The notes: a model not told the origin generated them from the sequence alone. A stretch of DNA of 60,378 nucleotides from JBOGDS01 sp050743075 (GCA_050743075.1 JBOGDS010000012.1:1-60378), one strand, 5' to 3'. Positions 18,114 through 26,180 are shown, numbered from the stretch's first letter. Numbers and translations: made by a program.

Positions 18114-18786
18114 GCCCAGCAGCACCCGGCAACAGCGACGGTCCGCCCAGACACACACGACATCATCGCGGCAGCACAACGCCCGGCGGACCTGGCTCAT
18201 CGTCCCGGCCGTCGTGCTCGCCATCGCTGCGGTCGCGTTCGCCATCGTCTACGCGACCTCCGGTGAGCCGGCCAACTCAGGCGACGAAGTGGGCTACGAC
18301 GTTGGCGACCCCAGGCCAGGTGAGCAGGCACCTGACTTCACCCTCCCAGCCACCACCGGCGAGCAGATCAGCCTGGTCGACTACCGCGGTTCCGCCGTCC
18401 TGCTGTACTTCCAGGAAGGCCTGATGTGCCAACCCTGCTGGGACCAGATGCGCGACCTCGAGCAGGACATCGACGCCGTCCGGGCCGCCGGCGTCGACGA
18501 GATGCTCGCCATCACCACTGACCCGATCGACCTGGTCACCCGCAAGGTCCACGACGACGGCCTCACCACCCCCACCCTGTCCGACCCGGACCTGGCCGTC
18601 TCCCGCATCTACCAGACCAACCTGTACGGAATGATGGGCGATTCCCGCAACGGGCACAGCTTCATCCTCGTCGGCCCGGACGGCACCATCCAGTGGCGGG
18701 CGGACTACGGCGGCGAACCCGACTACACCATGTATGTGCCGGTCGATGACCTGCTCGCCGACCTGCGGGCCGGGCGGCAGCCATGA
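18103..18786 (+). CDS. Membrane-anchored thioredoxin/peroxiredoxin-like protein
   Basis: A 227-residue protein: a basic, Ser/Thr/Gln-rich cytoplasmic N-terminus, one helix (TWLIVPAVVLAIAAVAFAIV), then GEQAPDFTLPATTGEQISLV typical of TlpA/AhpC-TSA folds and the active site GLMCQPCWDQM (CQPC). The later PDGTIQWRADYGG matches the C-terminal strands. The CQPC motif instead of WCxxC and a Met before it set it apart from CcmG. It sits between a CcdA-like protein and a glutaredoxin-like protein, with overlapping starts, so a dedicated periplasmic thiol-reduction chain is likely. AGAAAGG precedes ATG 18103. Confidence 0.8.
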   Translation: MSGKPSSTRQQRRSAQTHTTSSRQHNARRTWLIVPAVVLAIAAVAFAIVYATSGEPANSGDEVGYDVGDPRPGEQAPDFTLPATTGEQISLVDYRGSAVLLYFQEGLMCQPCWDQMRDLEQDIDAVRAAGVDEMLAITTDPIDLVTRKVHDDGLTTPTLSDPDLAVSRIYQTNLYGMMGDSRNGHSFILVGPDGTIQWRADYGGEPDYTMYVPVDDLLADLRAGRQP

Positions 18787-19040
18787 CAACCGTCACGCTG
18801 CTCACCCAGCCCGACTGCCACCTGTGCGAGCACGCCAAGACCGTCCTCGACCGGGTCGGCCGCGACTACCCGATCACCGTCACCGAGATCGACCTACGCA
18901 CCGAGCACGGGCAACGCCTCGCCGCGGACGCCGGCGTCCTCTTCGCACCCGGCCTTCTGCTCAACGGCAAGCCATTCGCCTACGGACGGCTCTCCGAACG
19001 CAAACTCCGCAACACCCTGACCACCCGAAACCTGACCTGA
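18783..19040 (+). CDS. Glutaredoxin-like protein
   Basis: An 85-residue soluble thioredoxin-fold protein without signal peptide: TTVTLLTQPDCHLCEHAKTV with active site CHLC, then YPITVTEIDLRTEHGQRLA and a cis-Pro region (VLFAPGLLLNGKPFAYGRLS). This is the DUF836/glutaredoxin-like pattern. Its ATG overlaps the stop of the previous gene. It may reduce the cytoplasmic face of the CcdA-like protein, or handle a metal; these are inferences from position. Confidence 0.8.
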   Translation: MTTVTLLTQPDCHLCEHAKTVLDRVGRDYPITVTEIDLRTEHGQRLAADAGVLFAPGLLLNGKPFAYGRLSERKLRNTLTTRNLT

Positions 19041-19054
19041 ACCAGGAGAGACAC

Positions 19055-19261
19055 TTGGAGAACCTGCTCTACCTGCTGCCCCTGCTCGCCTGCCCGGTCG
19101 TCATGGGCGCGATGATGTGGATAATGATGCGACCGGGCCGCAAGCAGCCCAAAGAACCAGACACCCCGACCGCAGCCGACCAGGAACTCGCGCAGCTGCG
19201 GGCCGAGGTGGACACCCTGCGCGGCCGCCTCACCGAGCCCGACACCCGACAGCGCTCATAG
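19055..19261 (+). CDS. Small Met-rich membrane protein with coiled coil (paralogue)
   Basis: TTG 19055 is preferred because AGGAG lies 6 bases upstream and it gives a compact protein that matches the paralogue at 12436. The 68 residues read MENLLYLLPLLACPVVMGAM, then MWIMMRPGRKQPKEP, then the coiled coil ADQELAQLRAEVDTLRGRL. The shared features are one helix ending MMWxMMR, a polar linker and LRAEVDxLR. A longer open frame from 18734 is a frame artefact over the glutaredoxin gene. Function unknown; Met clusters suggest Cu(I) chemistry. Confidence 0.6.
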   Translation: MENLLYLLPLLACPVVMGAMMWIMMRPGRKQPKEPDTPTAADQELAQLRAEVDTLRGRLTEPDTRQRS

Positions 19262-19277
19262 TGAACTATCTGCTCCA

Positions 19278-19880
19278 ATGAGACTGCGACGCATAGGTGC
19301 GATTCTCGCGACCGTCGCCGTCCTGCTGGTCGCCGGGTGCTCCGACGGCCAAGTGCAGCGCAGCGACGACGGCGGCCAGTCCGGCTACATCTCCGGCGAC
19401 GGAGCGGTCACCACCATCGCCGTCGCCGACCGCGAGCCTGCGCCGGCCTTCTCCGGACCACTCCTGGACGGAGGCGAATTCGACCTCGCCGACACCAGGG
19501 GCGACATCGTCGTGCTCAACGTCTGGGGATCGTGGTGCCCACCATGCCGCAAGGAAGCACCGGCCCTGCAGGCCGTGTACGAGAGCCTGGCCGACCAGGG
19601 CGTCCGGTTCGTCGGCGTCGACATCCGCGACACCAAGACCGCCGCGCGAGCCTTCCAGGACGAGTTCGGCATCACCTACCCCAGCATCTTCGACCCCGAC
19701 GGACGACACCTGCTCGCCTTCCGCGACACCCTGCCCCCGGCTGCTGTGCCCAGCACCCTCGTCATCGATCGCCAGGGCCGGATGGCCGCCCGCGTCCTCG
19801 GCGCCATCACCGAAACCTCCTTGCGGCAGCTCGTGACCGACATCCTCACCGACGAGGCGAGTCCGCGTAACGGAGCATGA
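19278..19880 (+). CDS. TlpA-type thioredoxin lipoprotein
   Basis: A 200-residue lipoprotein: signal MRLRRIGAILATVAVLLVAG followed by the lipobox Cys 21 (LLVAGC), so it should be anchored after Lgt action. The thioredoxin domain has PAPAFSGPLLDGGEFDLAD, the active site GSWCPPCRKEAP (WCPPC) and the cis-Pro loop AVPSTLVID. It likely reduces disulfides outside the membrane, for instance in apocytochrome c or a metal protein, fed by the CcdA proteins. It ends the intact cassette; beyond 19880 the sequence becomes a patchwork of fragments. Confidence 0.85.
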   Translation: MRLRRIGAILATVAVLLVAGCSDGQVQRSDDGGQSGYISGDGAVTTIAVADREPAPAFSGPLLDGGEFDLADTRGDIVVLNVWGSWCPPCRKEAPALQAVYESLADQGVRFVGVDIRDTKTAARAFQDEFGITYPSIFDPDGRHLLAFRDTLPPAAVPSTLVIDRQGRMAARVLGAITETSLRQLVTDILTDEASPRNGA

Positions 19881-20239
19881 CGCTCGCCCGGGGCGTCGGC
19901 ACGGCCCTTCTGCCACGGCAGGTCACCGCTGCCGACATGTGCGGTCTCTGGGACGTCCATCTCGTCGAGCGCCGCCCGAGCCTCGCCCTACACCACCGGG
20001 CCAGTTACGCACAGTCGGCATCCGCGAACGTGGCGCCCCGCGCGACGGCGTCGGTACGCCACCGTATCGCTCGAGCGACCACACTCCGCCTGAGCCAGCC
20101 AGTAGCTACATGGGCGGAGGCGTTTCCGCTCGGTGCGCACGGCTATCTCATTTTCGTGTTCGCGTTCGAAGCCGCGCTCGTCGCCTACGTTTCGTCGCGT
20201 CGACTCAGCCACCATCTCGGTTTGCACCGCAAGAAGAAG

Positions 20240-20506
20240 CAGAAGTACAGCCCCATCCGGATTCCCTGCTCGCGGATGGCCTCGGTCAAGTCGCCAACCA
20301 GATCGCGACTCGACACGTACTCCGCAGACGTGTGCGGGTTGGTGATCCTGGCCCTGCTGGGCCTGAGACCGGCGGGACTCCAGAAGGGCACGAGGATCAC
20401 ACACCGCAGTGACATCGGCATCGAAGTATTTGGCCAGCTGAACCGCCGCCGTGCCAATGGATCCAGATGCGCCGTAAACCAGCGCGGCCGCCAAATAATA
20501 GGCCAC
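20240..20506 (-). pseudogene. Mosaic of oxidoreductase and fucosidase-like fragments
   Basis: On the minus strand, 20381-20506 reads ALVYGASGSIGTAAVQLAK and KYFDADVTAVC, the nucleotide-binding motif region of a zinc-type quinone/alcohol dehydrogenase. Then in a different frame, about 20240-20343 reads TNPHTSAEYVSSRDLVGDL and DLTEAIREQGIRMGLYF, resembling an alpha-L-fucosidase segment. Neither has the rest of its domain. The 1,028 bases from 19881 to 20908 otherwise hold no gene that I can support, apart from a 16-base direct repeat. These fragments are relics of recombination. Confidence 0.5.
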
Positions 20507-20636
20507 GACGTGACTGGCTTTGCGCTGTCATGCGCTTCCGCCGGAACCGCCAGCGCGCCCAGCTGCTCTGGTTGCCACGACCCTGATGTGGCACGCCGGG
20601 TTGCGAACGAACGCTACCGTTATATACGAGTCAACG

Positions 20637-20720
20637 GACGTGGTGTACGAGGGCACTTGGTAACCAGCGTGTCGTGAGGAGGTAGAAGCCGGGTCAAGTC
20701 CGGTGACGTGGTGTACGAGG
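20637..20720. repeat. 16-base direct repeat pair
   Basis: GACGTGGTGTACGAGG occurs at 20637-20652 and again at 20705-20720, 52 bases apart, in non-coding scar DNA. The segment between includes GAGGAGG and GCCGGGTCAAGTCCGG. It could mark an excision or insertion boundary, or a decayed structured RNA; I cannot tell which. Confidence 0.4.
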
Positions 20721-20908
20721 TGTGATCCGTCGTGGTCGGTGGGTCAGGCCGTGATGGCTTGCAGGGCGGGCTCGGTGCTCACCTCCTCGTTGACGCAGGA
20801 GGACCGCTGACGATGAAGTTCTCGTGGCCGTTCGGGCGCTGCGTGATCTGCTTGGTTGAGCCCGGCGAGGAGGACGAGCAGACGTAGCTGAACCGACGCC
20901 CGCGAGCG

Positions 20909-21082
20909 TTACCGCTCGATCCGGTACTCGACGAGCTCGGCCAGCACGGTCAGCCATTGCAGGTCGAGCTTGTCGCCGAGCCAGGTGACGAGATGTAGCT
21001 CCTGGTCGGTCTGCGGGTCGAGTAGCTCGGCCAGCCGCCGGCGTGCCGCAGCCGTGCGCTCGGCGTACTCGGGCGGCGTCAT
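20909..21082 (-). CDS. Small protein divergent from the GntR regulator
   Basis: A 57-residue ORF, starting MTPPEYAERTAAARRRLAEL and continuing LDPQTDQELHLVTWLGDKLD and LQWLTVLAELVEYRIER. The composition (amphipathic helices, Leu/Arg/Glu rich, no low-complexity runs) and the sensible boundaries support a real gene. It is divergent from the GntR gene across about 118 bases that include tandem TACCCGTC repeats, an arrangement seen in actinomycete integrative elements where a GntR-type regulator faces a small regulated gene. No family recognised; an upstream ribosome binding site is weak. Confidence 0.5.
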   Translation of the reverse strand: MTPPEYAERTAAARRRLAELLDPQTDQELHLVTWLGDKLDLQWLTVLAELVEYRIER

Positions 21083-21140
21083 GATCGGCCGCTGGGGTTC
21101 GGGTAGTTGTTCGATAATGCAGGATATACATGCTCGTCTC

Positions 21141-21158
21141 TACCCGTCCATACCCGTC
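21141..21158. promoter_or_regulatory. Tandem TACCCGTC repeats upstream of the GntR gene
   Basis: TACCCGTC occurs at 21141-21148 and 21151-21158, exactly 10 bases apart, one helical turn. They lie about 45 bases upstream of the GntR GTG start and downstream of an A+T-rich stretch (ATAATGCAGGATATACATG). This is a good candidate for the regulator's own operator. Confidence 0.45.
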
Positions 21159-21200
21159 TCGCAAAGGCTGTGGTCGGTGGTGCTCGTCTACCGTGCCGTC

Positions 21201-21437
21201 GTGACCACTGACCCGCTTGGCCCGACCCCCGTCTACGTGCAGTTGGCTGATCTGCTGCGGGCTCAGATCGAGAGCGGGAAGCTACTGCCGAACCGGCCCG
21301 TCCCGAGCGAGACCGCGCTACAGCAGGAGCACGGGGTAGCTCGGGGGACTGCTCGGCGCGCCATCGCGATCTTGCGGGATGAGGGACTAGTGATCACGGT
21401 GAAAGGCCGGGGGACATTCGTCCGACAGCGGGTTTAG
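21201..21437 (+). CDS. GntR-family DNA-binding protein, domain only
   Basis: From GTG 21201 the 78-residue protein is just a GntR winged helix: PVYVQLADLLRAQIESGKLL, SETALQQEHGVARGTARRAI and ILRDEGLVITVKGRGTFV. There is no effector domain. Short GntR proteins of this kind (KorSA is a known GntR example on pSAM2) control transfer or replication genes of actinomycete integrative elements. The longer open frame beginning at 20970 crosses the divergent ORF and is rejected. Immediately downstream, on the other strand, lies a piece of integrase, suggesting that this was once the regulatory end of an element. Confidence 0.8.
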   Translation: MTTDPLGPTPVYVQLADLLRAQIESGKLLPNRPVPSETALQQEHGVARGTARRAIAILRDEGLVITVKGRGTFVRQRV

Positions 21438-21494
21438 GCGAGTGTTGCGGCTCCGTGGCGCAAGTCGTGCAGCCGGATAGGTGGCAGGGCAGGC
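21434..21494 (-). pseudogene. Integrase C-terminal box fragment
   Basis: The minus strand reads LPPIRLHDLRHGAATLA then a stop at 21434-21436. This is the tyrosine-recombinase box with the RHDLRH-type His-x-x-Arg core, close to LPAIRLHDLRHTNASLALAA of the integrase at the right end of the window. No catalytic Tyr follows. It joins straight onto the alpha/beta hydrolase relic at about 21480, so it is a recombination remnant. Confidence 0.6.
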
Positions 21495-21932
21495 GTTCGG
21501 CCAACGCGATGGTGTTCGTGCTCGGCACTATCCGGTCGCTCTCGCCGTTCGCCACCAGTACCGAATGGGGGATGCGCGAGAGGTCTGCCGGCTCCTGGAG
21601 CCCCAGCGGTGGATGGCCCTGAGGTGGGCGCGAAAGGCCCACGGGGAGATGGCGTTGTCGCGGTCTTGCGTCCGGCGTGGAGCCCCCGGACGCGCCGACA
21701 CCCCGGTTGTCGAAGGTGATCACGTCGCGCTGTGCAGCGATGCCGTCGACGACCCGCGGATCCCAGTCGTCCAGGACACCGCGGCGAGGTGGTTCAGGAA
21801 GACCACCGGCACGCCACCTGCTGGACCGAGCCGTCGGTACACGAAGTCCACGCCGTCCACGGAGACGGTGCGGGTCGGGGCGTGCTTGTACGACGCAGTT
21901 GAGCTGCTCTGGGAACGTTGCGATAGATCCAT
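21480..21932 (-). pseudogene. Alpha/beta hydrolase relic
   Basis: From ATG 21932 the minus strand reads TVSVDGVDFVYRRLGPAGG and VPVVFLNHLAA; a frameshift near 21780 moves to the frame reading VITFDNRGVGASGGSTPDA. A large internal deletion then removes the cap and nucleophile region, and LSRIPHSVLVANGESDRIVP (the acid-loop region) follows before the junction with the integrase fragment. The N-terminal sequence, oxyanion-type motif and acid region are all recognisable, but the gene cannot make a working enzyme. Confidence 0.6.
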
Positions 21933-22054
21933 GTCGGTCTCCTCGGGTTGATGGTGTGGCGTCGTGGTGCGGCGCTCGTTCACTCCGCGAGGCGGCGGCG
22001 CGCTCGCTCTGCGTCGGCGCGACAGGTTCCGGCCACCCGGGAGTGGCCGTGGCC

Positions 22055-22669
22055 TCATTTCATCCTGATGACGACCTTGCCGGCCTTGGCGCGCCCTTCC
22101 TCGACGTACGCCAGAGCCTCTCGGGTCGACTCGAAGTCGAAGACCCGGTCCACCACCGGTCGGATCTTCCTGGCCTCGATCTGTGCGGTGACTTCGCCGA
22201 GCTGGTCACCGCTGGCCCTCATGAAGAGGAACGAGTACGTAACATGGCGGCGTCGTCCCCACTGGCGGGTTCGGAAGTTCAAGGCGCTCATCACCAGGCT
22301 GACGACGGGATTCGCTCCCAGCTCCTTGGCGAAGGCGGGATCGGGTGGGCAGGCGATGCTGATGACCTTCCCGCCGGGCCTCAGCACCCGCAGGGACTTC
22401 TCGAGCGTCGCGCCGCCGAGGTTGTCCAGCACAGTCGTAGTCGTGCAGGACGGTCTCGAAGTCCTGCTTCGTGTAGTCGACGACGACGTCCGCGCCCAGG
22501 CTCTTGACCAGGTTGATGTTTGCTGTGCTGGTGGTCGTGTGGCCACGGTGGCGCCCATCTGCTTCGCGAGCTGGATCGCGATGGTGCCCACGCCGCCGGA
22601 GCCGGCATGAACGAGGACCTTCTGGCCCGGCTTCACGTTCCCACCACGTCCAGCTGCCGACGGGTGCAC
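22055..22669 (-). pseudogene. Zinc-type NAD(P)-dependent oxidoreductase relic
   Basis: Pieces of a quinone-oxidoreductase-like protein: VKPGQKVLVHAGSGGVGTIA with IQLAKQMGATVAT in one frame, INLVKSLGADVVVDYTKQDF in another (about 22430-22520), then back to LDNLGGATLEKSLRVLRPGG and RVFDFESTREALAYVEEGRA ending AGKVVIRMK. Two frameshifts and a lost N-terminus mark a pseudogene. Together with the neighbouring relics it is typical of an insertion hot spot. Confidence 0.6.
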
Positions 22670-23220
22670 CTGCGGACTCGCTGACGTGTGCCGCGAGCTG
22701 CAGCAGCGGTGGCTCAGCCATGGGTCGTGATCTCGAGTTCCGACCGCTGCGCGTCACTGGCGGGTGACGGTGACACGACTGCGCAGATCGGGTCCCGGAC
22801 GGCGCCCGCGAAACGGAGCAATCGTGTCCGAGGAGGAGACGACAACTCCGCCAATGGTCGAGTTGGCCCTCGCCGCGGGTGACGAGGTTACGGCTCTCAT
22901 CCGTGGACGTTCCGCCGGCGAAGACGAGTAACGAACCAGCCGGCCATCCGCGGTGACCGTGGGCAACGCGTCCGAACGTAACCGTCACTACACGACGTGC
23001 TGGAATCAGCCCATAGCCGCAATAGCGGAACCGACCACCGCGATGTAGGAGGGGACGTTCGCCAGCGTCCACGCGGTACCGGTTGGCGGCGGCGTCGTGC
23101 TGGCCACGCGGTCTGCGGTGCTCGCTTCGCTCGCGGCCTTGACCATGCCCCGAAGCGGGTTCGGACTCCTGTCAGTCAGTCTGGTCGGCTACCGACGCGT
23201 CTGGGGCCGGTGGACTGGGG
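22670..23220. other. Region without a supportable gene
   Basis: This 550-base stretch holds no gene that I can defend. The only item of note is a 35-residue ORF at 22824-22931 (GTG start, with CGGAG upstream), containing MVELALAAGDEVTALIRG. That resembles the start of an NmrA-like or epimerase Rossmann fold, and is probably another relic. Overall coding character is weak on both strands. Confidence 0.4.
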
Positions 23221-23248
23221 TTGACGAATTCCTTCCTATCTATAAACT
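23221..23248 (+). promoter_or_regulatory. Promoter of the conjugation operon
   Basis: TTGACG (23221-23226) and TAAACT (23243-23248) form a near-consensus -35/-10 pair with a 16-base spacer in an A+T-rich island, about 40 bases before the first gene of the plus-strand transfer operon. The -10 fits the TAnnnT form of actinobacterial housekeeping promoters. It is the best promoter-like sequence that I noticed in the window. Confidence 0.6.
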
Positions 23249-23290
23249 CATGTGAAGCAGAGCCGTGGATTCATCAGCTGAGGAGGCGGC

Positions 23291-24289
23291 ATGGCTGCTT
23301 CCGGCTGGACGCGTGTAGGCGCGGTAATGGCGATCCCGGTGGCCGTCGTCCTTGCCACATTGGCCGTGATCCTCGGCGTCTCGGCGCCCGCCGCCGCGCG
23401 GCTCAACGAAGCGGTGCCTGCCGAGTACCGCAGCTTCATCGAGCAGGCAGCCGAAGACTGTCCTGGCCTGCCGGCTGAAGTTCTGGCGGCGCAACTTCAG
23501 CAGGAGTCGGGCTTCAATCCCGCAGCTGTCTCTCCCGCGGGTGCTCAGGGGATCGCGCAGTTCATGCCAGGAACCTGGGCCACCTGGGGCCGTGATGCCA
23601 ACGGCAACGGGGTTGCCAGCCCGTTCGAGCCCGCCGACGCCATAGACGCTCAGGGCCGCTTCATGTGCGAGCTGCTGCGGCGTGCCGAGACCTCAGGTCT
23701 TGCCGGTGACCCCATCCAGTTGGCTTTGGCCGGATACAACGCCGGTTTGGGCGCGGTCCTTCGGTATGGCGGCGTCCCGCCGTTCGAGGAGACACAAGAG
23801 TATGTCGCTCGCATCACGGCCACAGCGGCGCAACTCCGGGCTGGCCAATCAAGCGGGTCTTTCGTCGACGCCGGCGCGTTCGGCGAGCTACCGCGAGCCA
23901 ATCCGCATTCCGTCGTCGAGGCGCTCGCGTTCGCCGACGCAGCCATCACCGGCCCAGATGAGTGGTACCGGCGCTGCCTCGCATTCGTCGCACAGGCCTA
24001 CGGCTGGAACCACTCGGGGACCCGCAACGCGATCGACCACTACCGGGTCGCCATGCCGGCGTCGATGCGTCACGACGGCGACCGAAACCCGCCACCGGGC
24101 GCCCTGCTCTTCTGGGACACCGGCGGCCGAGCTGGGCACGTCGCTTTGTATCTCGGCGGCGGTCTGATCGCCAGCAACGACATCGTCCAACCTGGCGCCA
24201 TCTCGATCGTCTCGGCGACCGAGATCGAACGTAAGTGGGGAGCCACGTACGTCGGGTGGGCGCCGCCCTACTTCCCACATGCGGCCTGA
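23291..24289 (+). CDS. Transfer-associated lytic transglycosylase with NlpC/P60 domain
   Basis: A 332-residue exported cell-wall hydrolase. It has a signal/anchor helix (AVMAIPVAVVLATLAVILGV), then an SLT domain with catalytic Glu 72 in QQESGFNPAAVSPAGAQGIA and QFMPGTW, NGNGVASPFEPADAI and AGYNAGLGAV. A C-terminal NlpC/P60-like domain has Cys 229 in WYRRCLAFVAQAYGW, then GALLFWDTGGRAGHVALYLG with the catalytic His. Such two-domain enzymes open the wall for type IV secretion in Gram-positive conjugation. GGAGG lies 7 bases before ATG 23291. It is first in an operon whose genes mostly overlap. Confidence 0.88.
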   Translation: MAASGWTRVGAVMAIPVAVVLATLAVILGVSAPAAARLNEAVPAEYRSFIEQAAEDCPGLPAEVLAAQLQQESGFNPAAVSPAGAQGIAQFMPGTWATWGRDANGNGVASPFEPADAIDAQGRFMCELLRRAETSGLAGDPIQLALAGYNAGLGAVLRYGGVPPFEETQEYVARITATAAQLRAGQSSGSFVDAGAFGELPRANPHSVVEALAFADAAITGPDEWYRRCLAFVAQAYGWNHSGTRNAIDHYRVAMPASMRHDGDRNPPPGALLFWDTGGRAGHVALYLGGGLIASNDIVQPGAISIVSATEIERKWGATYVGWAPPYFPHAA

Positions 24290-25410
24290 TGGAGACCACT
24301 GTGAGCGACCATTTCCCGATCCTGCCGTCGACGGCGGAGGACCCAGTCGATGCGTTGTCCCATCCGCCTCCCGCCTCGTCATGGGACCAGGACGCTTCGC
24401 CGTCGCTCAGCTCGCGGCGGGAACGCACCGCGCCTGGTCACGTCTCATCGTCGCGTGACCTGCTGACCCGTTCGCAGCGCCGGCAGGCGCGTGCTGCTGC
24501 GGAGTGGGGCTGGCAGGCGGCACTCCGCCGGCTCAGTGGGGGTGTCGTCAGGCCGCGCCCCGGCAAAGCCGAACGGGCTTACCGTGCCAACCTGGCCGGG
24601 CTGCGGCAGGCGTACTCACGCCCACAGACGGTGATGGTCGCCAACCCCAAAGGCGGCGCTGGCAAGACCCCGACAGCGTGGCTGCTTGCAGCGACATTCG
24701 GCCAATCCCGCGGAGGCTACGTCCTCGCGTGGGATGACAACGAGACGCGCGGCACCCTCGGCGTTCGCTCCGAGGGTTGGGATGCGATCACAACGGTGTG
24801 GGACCTGCTCGAGGAGGTCGACCGGTTCGAGACCACCGCTGCGAGTGTCGGCGACCTGGGCCGCTACATCCGCCCCCAGGAAGCACGTTTCGACGTGCTC
24901 GCCTCAGACGACGACGCCGCGCGGATGGCGCAGATCGGCGAGGTGGAGTTCGACCGTCTCCAGAGGGTTCTCACGCGGTTCTACCGACTCCTCGTCGTGG
25001 ACACAGGAAACAACCTGCGGGCCGCGAACTGGCAGGCCGCCGTGAACACCGCAGACCTTCTCGTCGTGCCGTCGACGTACGAGCTCGATGCGGCCTATTC
25101 GGCTGCCTGGATGCTCGACCACCTGTGCACGGCCGGCCGGGAAGACCTCGTTGCAGGAGCCGTGACGGTGTTGTCGCCTGCATCGCCTCAAATCGACAAG
25201 GACGTCCGCGCTGAGCTGATCAGGCACTTCTCCCGTACAGCGGCCGTCGTCGAGGTGCCGTACGACCCAGGGCTCGTTGGCGGAGGTCCGATCGATTACC
25301 GAGCCCTCAGCGAAGCGTCTCGGCGAGCGTGGGTGCGGGTGGCGTCTGTCGTCTCAGCAGGGCTCGGTGCGGCAGATCAGCTCCAACTGTCCGGTCGAGG
25401 CCTCCGATGA
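24289..25410 (+). CDS. ParA/MinD-like ATPase of the transfer operon
   Basis: About 373 residues from ATG 24289 (TGATG overlap) or 369 from GTG 24301, which has GGAG 6 bases upstream. After a 110-residue charged region, the deviant Walker A reads MVANPKGGAGKTPTAWLLAA (about residues 116-130), then YVLAWDDNETRG and YRLLVVDTGNNLRAANWQAA (switch and Walker B), as in ParA/MinD ATPases. The usual second Thr after GKT is Pro (GKTPTA). ParA-like proteins in actinobacterial transfer operons may position the transfer machinery or the element; that is inference. Confidence 0.75.
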   Translation: METTVSDHFPILPSTAEDPVDALSHPPPASSWDQDASPSLSSRRERTAPGHVSSSRDLLTRSQRRQARAAAEWGWQAALRRLSGGVVRPRPGKAERAYRANLAGLRQAYSRPQTVMVANPKGGAGKTPTAWLLAATFGQSRGGYVLAWDDNETRGTLGVRSEGWDAITTVWDLLEEVDRFETTAASVGDLGRYIRPQEARFDVLASDDDAARMAQIGEVEFDRLQRVLTRFYRLLVVDTGNNLRAANWQAAVNTADLLVVPSTYELDAAYSAAWMLDHLCTAGREDLVAGAVTVLSPASPQIDKDVRAELIRHFSRTAAVVEVPYDPGLVGGGPIDYRALSEASRRAWVRVASVVSAGLGAADQLQLSGRGLR

Positions 25411-25892
25411 GGGCGCCGCTGTTACGGACTCACGCGGCTGCCGCACTGCAGCAAACCCGCGGGTTCGCCATCCTTGCGGCGCACGGCGGCGCGGGAGCGA
25501 GCACCGCACGTGGCCTCCTGCAGCTTGCCTACCCCGACCGTGACGGCCCCGAGGCATTCGAGCTGACGACTGGTAGCCCGCTGCCAGCGTCCGCGGAGCC
25601 TGTGCTCGTCGCCCGCGGCTCTGCTGGCGGACTCGGCGCAGCCGCCCGGGTGCTGGCGACCTGGCATCCGGCGGTGCCACGGCCCTGGCTCGTCGTCATG
25701 GCTGACGCGCCAGCAACGGCGCCCTTCCCGGCGCGGTACCGCCTCAGGGCTCTGTCGGGTCAGGTGCGGTCGGTCATCGGCGTGCCGTTCCTGTGGCCGC
25801 TTCGGGCGGTCGACCAAGTCTCCGACGCGGCGTCCAGCCGGTCGGTCCTTCGGGCAGCGCGCGCGCTGCGCGACGCCCTCGAGAAGGGATGA
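25407..25892 (+). CDS. Transfer-operon protein with degenerate P-loop-like start
   Basis: A 161-residue protein from ATG 25407 overlapping the previous stop. It begins MRAPLLRTHAAAALQQTRGF and AILAAHGGAGASTARGLLQL, which resembles a ParA-type P-loop lacking the Lys-Thr (GGAGAST), and later has WLVVMADAPATAPFPARYRL. It may be a non-hydrolysing relative and partner of the ATPase before it, as small GGAGAST proteins (DUF6668-like) often accompany actinobacterial T4SS genes. No membrane segment is evident. Function unknown. Confidence 0.6.
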   Translation: MRAPLLRTHAAAALQQTRGFAILAAHGGAGASTARGLLQLAYPDRDGPEAFELTTGSPLPASAEPVLVARGSAGGLGAAARVLATWHPAVPRPWLVVMADAPATAPFPARYRLRALSGQVRSVIGVPFLWPLRAVDQVSDAASSRSVLRAARALRDALEKG

Positions 25893-25898
25893 AAGGAA

Positions 25899-26180
25899 AT
25901 GCTCCACAGCCTCGCCATAGAGATCCTGGCCCAGGCGCCTAACCCGGCGCCGGTCGCACCTCCGGGTGCTGAGGGTCTCGGCACCGACATCATCTCTTGG
26001 TTCAAGTGGGTCGCCCTTATCGCCGGAGTCGCCGGACTGATCGCCTGCGGAATCATGATGATGATCGGGCGGCGCAACCGGTCCTCGATGGCGGCCGATG
26101 GTGCGTCGGGCATCCCCTGGGCGGTCGGTGGCCTGATGGTGGTGTCGCTTGCCTCGGTTGTCGTCTCCGCGATCGTTTAG
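25899..26180 (+). CDS. Small pilin-like (TrbC/VirB2-type) membrane protein
   Basis: A 93-residue protein with a Pro/Ala-rich exported segment followed by two helices: WFKWVALIAGVAGLIACGIM and WAVGGLMVVSLASVVVSAIV, separated by a short basic loop (GRRNRSSMAADGA). The two-helix size and place between the ATPase-like gene and the VirB8-like gene match TrbC/VirB2 pilin-like subunits of Gram-positive T4SS. AAGGAAATG gives a clear ribosome binding site. Assignment is by topology and position. Confidence 0.65.
   Translation: MLHSLAIEILAQAPNPAPVAPPGAEGLGTDIISWFKWVALIAGVAGLIACGIMMMIGRRNRSSMAADGASGIPWAVGGLMVVSLASVVVSAIV

Noticed and set aside
20690..20908. A transposase or structured RNA remnant
   Set aside because: Short repeats and a possible stem are visible, but no frame or fold that I could support.
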